NCBI GenBank assembly: GCA_003963365.1
Contig: RXJG01000001.1
Coordinates: forward strand, 1-64,000
DNA length: 64,000 nucleotides
Origin: Sphingobacteriales bacterium
GTDB lineage: Bacteria > Bacteroidota > Bacteroidia > Chitinophagales > Chitinophagaceae
Direction: 5' to 3'
Shown: in pieces, positions 57,730-64,000 of the stretch
Layout: each line of letters opens with the position of its first letter
Numbering within the stretch: the stretch's first letter is position 1
Notes under the pieces: generated by a model
Databases searched by the model: none
What the model was told of the DNA's origin: nothing
The model's input: the letters and a program-made list of their open reading frames with translations, nothing else
Program-made: the position numbers and the translations under genes

Positions 57730-59384
57730 GCTTTCTTTACCTCTTTAGCCCAGGTATCTTTTAAAGTAACTGTTCTGTTAAAAATGATTTTTTCTTTGGT
57801 TGAATCTTTATCCAGACTATAATATCCTTTTCTTAAAAACTGGAAACGGTCTTTATCATATGCATCCAAGATAGAAGGCTCTGCATAACCGGTTACAATA
57901 TTTAAAGAATTGGTGTTGATATAATCTTTAAAATCTCCTTCTTCACTGGATGGGTCTTCTGTTTTAAATAAACGGTCATATTCTCTTACTTCCACTTTTA
58001 CTGCATCGGCTGCATTTACCCAATGTAATGTTCCTTTTACATGTATGCCAGATGTATCGGAACCACTTTTACTTTCAGGAATATAAGAGCACTTTAATTC
58101 AGTAACATTTCCGGCGGCGTCTTTTATCACTTCATCACATTTAATGATGTAGGCACTTTTTAAACGAACCATTTGCCCGGGTGCTAAACGGAAATATTTT
58201 TTAGGAGGGTTTTCCATGAAATCATCCTTCTCAATCAATATTTCTTTGCTGAAAGGAATTTCACGAACACCACCATTTGGGTCTTCCGGATTATTTTCAC
58301 TGGTTAATGTTTCCGATGCTTCAGGATAATTAGTAATAGTGATTTTTAACGGGTCAAATACCACCATTCTTCTCAATGCAACTTTATTCAAATGTTCTCT
58401 TACACAAAACTCCAGTAATGAAACATCAATCAAATTATCTCTTTTGGCGACACCGATACGATCACAAAAATCACGGATGGATTCAGGTGTATAACCACGG
58501 CGGCGTAAACCGCTGATGGTTGGCATGCGGGGATCATCCCATCCGCTTACATGATTTTCATTTACCAGTTGCAGCAGTTTTCGTTTGCTCATTACGGTAT
58601 AGGTAAGATTCAAACGGGCAAACTCATATTGTTTGGAGGGGAAGATTTCTAATTTTTCAATACACCAGTCGTATAATGGGCGATGCGGAATAAACTCCAG
58701 TGTACAAATGGAGTGAGTAATGTTTTCAATTGAATCACTTTGTCCATGTGCAAAATCATACATGGGATAGATACACCATTTATCGCCAGTACGATGATGA
58801 TGTGCATGCTTAATGCGGTAGAGGATAGGGTCACGCATGTGCATGTTGGGGTCAGCCATATCAATCTTTGCCCTTAATACTTTTTCACCATCTTTATATT
58901 TACCGGCTTTCATATCAGCAAAGAGTTGCAGGTTTTCTGCTACGATACGTTCTGCATATTTATTTCTTGTGCCGGGTTGAGTAGGGGTACCTTTTTGTGC
59001 GGCTATTTCTTCAGCAGTAGAATCATCTACATAAGCCAATCCTTTTTTAATCAGCTTTACAGCGTATTCATATAGTGTATCAAAATAATCGGAAGCGTAA
59101 AACTCATTGGCCCAGTTAAAGCCCAGCCATTGAATATCTTCTTTAATACTGTCAACATATTCTGTATCCTCTGTAACAGGGTTGGTATCATCAAAGCGAA
59201 GATTGGTTTTGCCATTGTACTTGATGCCCAAACCAAAGTTTAAGCAAATACTTTTAGCATGACCAATATGCAAATAACCATTTGGCTCGGGTGGAAAGCG
59301 GGTAAGGATGGATTTATATTTTCCTTCTTTTAAATGCTCTTCAACAATCTCTTCAATAAAATTCAGGCTTTTTTCTTCACTCAT
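57726..59384 (-). CDS. glnS: Glutaminyl-tRNA synthetase
   Basis: RFPPEPNGYLHIGHAKSICLNFG; VMSKRKLLQLV; C-terminal anticodon-binding region. Confidence 0.97.
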   Translation of the reverse strand: MSEEKSLNFIEEIVEEHLKEGKYKSILTRFPPEPNGYLHIGHAKSICLNFGLGIKYNGKTNLRFDDTNPVTEDTEYVDSIKEDIQWLGFNWANEFYASDYFDTLYEYAVKLIKKGLAYVDDSTAEEIAAQKGTPTQPGTRNKYAERIVAENLQLFADMKAGKYKDGEKVLRAKIDMADPNMHMRDPILYRIKHAHHHRTGDKWCIYPMYDFAHGQSDSIENITHSICTLEFIPHRPLYDWCIEKLEIFPSKQYEFARLNLTYTVMSKRKLLQLVNENHVSGWDDPRMPTISGLRRRGYTPESIRDFCDRIGVAKRDNLIDVSLLEFCVREHLNKVALRRMVVFDPLKITITNYPEASETLTSENNPEDPNGGVREIPFSKEILIEKDDFMENPPKKYFRLAPGQMVRLKSAYIIKCDEVIKDAAGNVTELKCSYIPESKSGSDTSGIHVKGTLHWVNAADAVKVEVREYDRLFKTEDPSSEEGDFKDYINTNSLNIVTGYAEPSILDAYDKDRFQFLRKGYYSLDKDSTKEKIIFNRTVTLKDTWAKEVKKA

Positions 59385-59429
59385 AAATCTTTAACTGGTT
59401 GAGGCGCAAATTTAAGGCAAGATGGCCGT

Positions 59430-60137
59430 TTATCCTTCAAACAGTTTAGCAATTCCAAAGGCAGCAGCGGCAGCCATAGCGCCAATCAGCATTACTCTCA
59501 ACGCACCAGCCAATGGATTGATACCGGTGATTTTTGATTTGAAATAACCAAATACAAATAAACATATGAGTGTAACGATTACCGATAGCTTTAAGCCCAT
59601 AATAGGAGTATTAACAAAGAAATATGGACTTAATGGAACCAAACCGCCAACAATATAAGAGAGACCAATATTTAATGCACTGTTACGGGCCCGTTTTGGG
59701 TCTGGTTTATCTAAGCCCAGTTCGTATTTCATCATAAAATCAACCCAGCGGTCTTTATCCTGCGCAATTTCTTCTGTGGCCTTATTTTGCAATTCTTCAC
59801 TCAAACCTATGTTGGCAAAAAATTCTTTTGTTTCCCCAATCTCCAGATGACGAAGATTTTCCACTTCATCATATTCTCTTTTTTGTTCACTGTTGTAATG
59901 GTCCTGCTCAGTTTTGCCGGCGAGGTATCCACCCAAACCCATGGCAATAGATCCGGCAGCAATCTCTGCAATACCTGCCACCAAAATAATATGCGTATCC
60001 TGTACCGCACCACTTAAACCGGCAGCCAATGCAAAAGGAACGGTTAAGCCATCACTCATGCCAATTACAATATCGGTTAAGGTTTCACTGCTTTTTAAGT
60101 GATGCTCACTATGGTCGTGGTGGAGATGTGTATCCAT
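59430..60137 (-). CDS. VIT1/CCC1 family transporter
   Basis: IVIGMSDGLTVPFALAAGLSGAV...IAAGSIAMGLGGYLAGKTEQDHY. Confidence 0.95.
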   Translation of the reverse strand: MDTHLHHDHSEHHLKSSETLTDIVIGMSDGLTVPFALAAGLSGAVQDTHIILVAGIAEIAAGSIAMGLGGYLAGKTEQDHYNSEQKREYDEVENLRHLEIGETKEFFANIGLSEELQNKATEEIAQDKDRWVDFMMKYELGLDKPDPKRARNSALNIGLSYIVGGLVPLSPYFFVNTPIMGLKLSVIVTLICLFVFGYFKSKITGINPLAGALRVMLIGAMAAAAAFGIAKLFEG

Positions 60138-60173
60138 AATCAGGGTTTCAAAGTTTAAAGATAGGGATTACTA

Positions 60174-60208
60174 AAAAAACGGCCTGATAAAAATCATCAG
60201 ACCGTTTG
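60174..60208 (-). terminator. Stem-loop upstream of the VIT1/CCC1 gene, downstream side unresolved
   Basis: AAACGGCCTGAT-aaaa-ATCAGACCGTTT with T-run on the minus strand. Confidence 0.55.
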
Positions 60209-60236
60209 AGAAAACTGTTGTCACTTGCTGTGTTTC

Positions 60237-61472
60237 TTATTTCAATATCTCTAAACTTTTTTTAATGATTCCCACACATTCTAAAATTTGTTCCTGAGTG
60301 ATTACTAACGGTGGGGCAAAACGGATTTTATCTCCATGCGTCGGTTTAGCTAACAACCCATTTTCTTTTAATGCCAGGCATAAATCCCATGCCGCTTCTT
60401 TATTGGGATGATTGATAACAATCGCATTTAATAATCCTTTACCACGAATAATGCTGATAAACGGAGAATTTATTTTCTTTAATTCATCTCTCAGTAATTG
60501 TCCCATGATTTCAGCATTCTCAATCATCTTTTCATCCTGTAAAACCTCCAGGGAAGTAATGCCAACCGCACAGGCCAACGGGTTGCCACCATAAGTAGAG
60601 CCATGTTCACCCGGCTTAATAGTGAGCATAATTTCATCATCAGCTAACACGACACTCACTGGCATAGTACCACCACTTAATGCTTTACCCAGCGTAACTA
60701 TATCCGGACGAACATTTTCATGATCGCAGGCCAGCATCTTTCCTGTCCTGGCTAATCCTGTTTGTATTTCATCGGCAATCATCAGCACATTGTATTCTGT
60801 ACATAAATTTCTTACGCCAGTTATGTAACCTTCATCTGGCACAAAAACACCTGCTTCGCCTTGAATTGGTTCAAACAAAAAGGCGGCTACATTTTTATCC
60901 TGCAATGCTTTTTCCAAAGCCTGCAGGTTGTTAAAAGGAATGGCTTCAAAGCCCGGCATATAAGGTCCGAAGTTGGTATAGGCAGATGGGTCACTGCTAA
61001 AAGAAATCACTGTGGAAGTTCTTCCATGAAAATTGCCTTCGCATACAACGATTTTAGCTTTACCGCTTTCTACTTTCTTTACTTCATAAGCCCAGCGTCG
61101 GGCAAGTTTAATAGCAGTTTCCACTGCTTCCACGCCGGTATTCATCGGCAACACTTTGTCGTAACCAAATAAACCGGTGATATACTTTTCATATTCGCCC
61201 AGCAGGTTATTATGAAAAGCTCTTGAAGTAAGCGTTAATTGTTGCGCCTGTTCAATAAATGATTGTATAATCTTAGGATGACAATGCCCCTGGTTAACGG
61301 CGGAGTAACCGCTCAGGAAATCATAATATCGTTTTCCATCCACATCCCACACAAAAGGACCTTCACCTTTGTTTAGTACTACCGGTAATGGATGATAATT
61401 ATGGGCACCGTATTTTTCTTCTAAGTCTAAATAATACTGTGTACTGGCAGATAATGCTATAGTTGAGTGCAT
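60237..61472 (-). CDS. rocD: Ornithine--oxo-acid transaminase
   Basis: [79 protein letters not shown]; start set at MHSTIALS. Confidence 0.96.
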   Translation of the reverse strand: MHSTIALSASTQYYLDLEEKYGAHNYHPLPVVLNKGEGPFVWDVDGKRYYDFLSGYSAVNQGHCHPKIIQSFIEQAQQLTLTSRAFHNNLLGEYEKYITGLFGYDKVLPMNTGVEAVETAIKLARRWAYEVKKVESGKAKIVVCEGNFHGRTSTVISFSSDPSAYTNFGPYMPGFEAIPFNNLQALEKALQDKNVAAFLFEPIQGEAGVFVPDEGYITGVRNLCTEYNVLMIADEIQTGLARTGKMLACDHENVRPDIVTLGKALSGGTMPVSVVLADDEIMLTIKPGEHGSTYGGNPLACAVGITSLEVLQDEKMIENAEIMGQLLRDELKKINSPFISIIRGKGLLNAIVINHPNKEAAWDLCLALKENGLLAKPTHGDKIRFAPPLVITQEQILECVGIIKKSLEILK

Positions 61473-61650
61473 GATAACAGAATTAAAAATTAAAAAGTAA
61501 AATTTCAAAAAATGGGAATAGGAATACTTCCCCCGTTGGGGGATGAAAGGAACTTATCCTCGGTGATTGAGGAAATCTAAATTAAAGTGAAGAAAGTGTA
61601 CTATGTAAATTGTTGTTTTGATACACTTGAATTTGCTGCAAGATACAGTC

Positions 61651-62475
61651 TTATAGCTGTTTTACAAAGTAATGAGCAAGAAAACTGTTGTTCAGCACCG
61701 GGTTGGTGGTAAACAGCCCATAAACCGTACTGCCACTGCCGCTCATAGAAGCATAAACAGCACCAGCATCATACAATTTATCTTTTATCGCTTTTATCTC
61801 GGGATATTTTTCAAATACCGGTTTTTCAAAATCATTTATCAATTCATTTTTCCAACTTTCAATAGGTTGCTGAATGATAGTCTCCACAGATTTTTGTGGA
61901 GCTTGTGGTATTAATTGTGTAAATGCCCAGCCTGTATTTACATGAATACCGGGATTGACCAATACAATATGATAAGCTGATAAATCCAGCTTTATCTTTT
62001 GCAAAAATTCTCCCCGCCCCGTTGCAAAGCAGGGCTGATTGATAATGAAGAACGGACAATCACTACCCAATTGCAAACCATAATCAATCAGTTGTTTAAC
62101 CGATAATCCAAGATTAAATTTTTGATTGAGCAACTTCAAGGTAAATGCAGCATCACTGCTGCCACCACCTAATCCTGCACCCATGGGAATTACTTTGTGC
62201 AAATGCATTTGTATGCCGGGTAATTGCGGAAAATCTCTTTTCAGTAAATGATACGCTTTTAAACAAAGATTATTACCTGGTTGTCCTTCAACGGTGATTC
62301 CGCTTTGAGTAAAAGTTGTTGAAGCATTGGCATCGGGTTGTTGAATTACTTCCAATGCATCTTTAAGAGCGATGGGGTAGAAGACGGTTTCCAAATCATG
62401 ATAGCCATCTTCCCGTTTGCGGGTAATAGTAAGCCCAAGATTGATTTTGCAGTTGGGAAAAACAATCACAGGCAA
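61651..62475 (-). CDS. ispE: 4-diphosphocytidyl-2-C-methyl-D-erythritol kinase
   Basis: FPNCKINLGLTITRKREDGYHDLETVFYP; VIPMGAGLGGGSSDAAFTLKLLN. Confidence 0.97.
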   Translation of the reverse strand: MPVIVFPNCKINLGLTITRKREDGYHDLETVFYPIALKDALEVIQQPDANASTTFTQSGITVEGQPGNNLCLKAYHLLKRDFPQLPGIQMHLHKVIPMGAGLGGGSSDAAFTLKLLNQKFNLGLSVKQLIDYGLQLGSDCPFFIINQPCFATGRGEFLQKIKLDLSAYHIVLVNPGIHVNTGWAFTQLIPQAPQKSVETIIQQPIESWKNELINDFEKPVFEKYPEIKAIKDKLYDAGAVYASMSGSGSTVYGLFTTNPVLNNSFLAHYFVKQL

Positions 62476-62511
62476 TGCATTTGGTGAACAATAAAATTAT
62501 GCTAAGAAAAA

Positions 62512-63111
62512 TCAGGGTTTCTTTTTGCGGTTGTTTATCTCATCACGGATGGCAATCGCTTTCAAATAATCTTCAGATTCCAGCACATCATTCAGCAGGG
62601 TTTGTAATTCTTCCAGCGACAAATTTTTTAAATCTTCTGATGCTGCACTGGATTCGGCAGTGGCGCCAATAGCTTCTACTTTTCTTTTTTCTTTATCGGT
62701 TTCCTCCATCATGATGCCTGCATTTTCTAAAATATTCTCGTATGTATATATGGGACAACCAAATCGTACTGCTAATGCCAGCGCATCGGAAGTGCGGGAA
62801 TCAATCTCCACCGTATCATTTTCGGTTGAGCAAACTAATTTGGAGTAGAAGATGCCTTCCTGTAAATCACAAATCACCACTTCATGTAATTCTACATTAA
62901 AAGCAGTCATGAAGTTTTTCATTAAATCGTGTGTAAGCGGACGGCTGGGATGCATTTTCTCTAAGGCAACAGCTATAGCCTGGGCTTCAAATCCACCGAT
63001 GACGATGGGTAAACGGCGCAAACCATTTACTTCGCCCAATACCACGGCATACGAATGTGTTTGCGTAATGCTGTGCGAAAGGGCCACAATTTCCAGTTCT
63101 ATCTTCTTCAT
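62512..63111 (-). CDS. Bifunctional nuclease family protein (DUF151) with C-terminal UvrB/C-type motif
   Basis: RRLPIVIGGFEAQAIAVALEKMHPSRPLTHDLMKNF; C-term LNDVLESEDYLKAIAIRDEI. Confidence 0.93.
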   Translation of the reverse strand: MKKIELEIVALSHSITQTHSYAVVLGEVNGLRRLPIVIGGFEAQAIAVALEKMHPSRPLTHDLMKNFMTAFNVELHEVVICDLQEGIFYSKLVCSTENDTVEIDSRTSDALALAVRFGCPIYTYENILENAGIMMEETDKEKRKVEAIGATAESSAASEDLKNLSLEELQTLLNDVLESEDYLKAIAIRDEINNRKKKP

Positions 63112-63214
63112 AATGAGGACACGAAACTAAGGTTTTTTAATTAAAAAAAAGGCATATAAACATCAGTTGTGGAGATAATATGGATTAGTTTATAGAACGA
63201 TAATAAAATAAAAA

Positions 63215-63232
63215 CCACGGATTGCTCCGTGG
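63215..63232 (-). terminator. Terminator downstream of etfA
   Basis: CCACGG-attgct-CCGTGG, followed by TTTTTATTTTA on the minus strand. Confidence 0.75.
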
Positions 63233-63258
63233 CTTAATGTTTATTTTCTCATGTCAAA

Positions 63259-64000
63259 CTATGCAATTCCTTTCAGCTTCTTAATAGCTGCATTCATCTT
63301 TGGTACTACTTCAAATGCATCACCCACAATACCATAATCGGCAGCTTTAAAGAAAGGAGCTTCGGGATCTTTATTAATTACTACAATTACTTTACTTCTG
63401 TTTACCCCGGCCAAATGTTGTATAGCGCCGGAAATACCAATAGCAATATATAAGTTAGGCGCAATAGCCAAACCGGTTTGTCCCACATGCTCATGATGCG
63501 GACGCCAGCCTGCATCTGCCACGGCACGGCTGCAGGCAGTAGCGGCATGTAACAAATGTGCCATTTCTTCAATCATGCCCCAGTTTTCCGGTCCTTTCAA
63601 TCCACGTCCTGCACTTACAACCAGTTCCGCTTCACTTAATGGAACTTCGCCTGTTACTTTATTTACTGCAGTTACTATTACTTTGGGTGCATCTACTGTT
63701 ACGGATAATGGAGCTACCTCAGCCACACCATCTCCATTGGTAATGTGAAATGAATTAGGATTGAGTGAAATGATTTTTATATCAGTGTTCAATGAAAGAT
63801 TAGCAAAAGCTTTTCCGCTGAATACGTTTTTCTTTACCACAAATCCCCGTCCGACCGGATCATCCGGGCGGGCATTGGATGTATTGGGTAGTCCAACTGC
63901 ACCAGCCACCATCGCCGCTTTTAATTTTACAGAAAGACGGGGAGCTATTGCTTTACCACTTAAGTTGTGAGAGAACACTACTACTTTAGCACCAGTGGCA
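63259..64000 (-). CDS. etfA: Electron transfer flavoprotein alpha subunit, partial (N-terminus beyond window)
   Basis: SAGRGLKGPENWGMIEEMAHLLHAATACSRAVADAGWRPHHEHVGQTGLAIAPNLYIAIGISGAIQHLAGVNRSKVIVVINKDPEAPFFKAADYGIVGD. Confidence 0.94.
   Translation of the reverse strand, partial: ATGAKVVVFSHNLSGKAIAPRLSVKLKAAMVAGAVGLPNTSNARPDDPVGRGFVVKKNVFSGKAFANLSLNTDIKIISLNPNSFHITNGDGVAEVAPLSVTVDAPKVIVTAVNKVTGEVPLSEAELVVSAGRGLKGPENWGMIEEMAHLLHAATACSRAVADAGWRPHHEHVGQTGLAIAPNLYIAIGISGAIQHLAGVNRSKVIVVINKDPEAPFFKAADYGIVGDAFEVVPKMNAAIKKLKGIA

Noticed and set aside
61525-61560. CCCCC-GTT-GGGGG hairpin upstream of rocD as a riboswitch or attenuator
   Set aside because: Short stem, no T-run and no conserved aptamer pattern recognised; probably an ordinary intergenic repeat.

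Overview
The window looks like a chromosomal segment of a Bacteroidota member, probably Chitinophagaceae-like. This is inferred from gene content and style (TAnnTTTG-like promoter, GlnRS, MqnA, YfhO) and was not checked by search. It is mostly core and metabolic genes: ppk/ppx, purB, panB, dapF, glnS, rocD, ispE, bifunctional nuclease, etfA and one tRNA-Cys. It also holds a tetR-controlled RND efflux operon and a ~15 kb surface-polysaccharide region (flippase, sugar methyltransferase, FkbM, epimerases, glycosyltransferases, acetyltransferase, YfhO). A compact Crp/Fnr-YHS-DoxX-OMP-DM13-YceI block is present as well. I saw no CRISPR array, transposase, prophage or obvious defence island. Most notable non-routine signals: (1) a structured, ORF-free intergenic segment ending in a terminator (candidate 6S-like RNA, ~7910-8041); (2) identical 13-bp palindromes TGAACA-N-TGTTCA in front of both tetR and the efflux operon; (3) two gene relics missed by the ORF track: a CorA C-terminus with an in-frame amber codon, and a DUF885 C-terminal tail; (4) a 153/154-bp tandem repeat at the left edge; (5) a standalone mini AAA ATPase with a non-canonical Walker A, followed by a possible 24-aa microprotein and terminator; (6) the YHS/DoxX/DM13/YceI module. 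No computation or search was run; family calls come from reading the translations.
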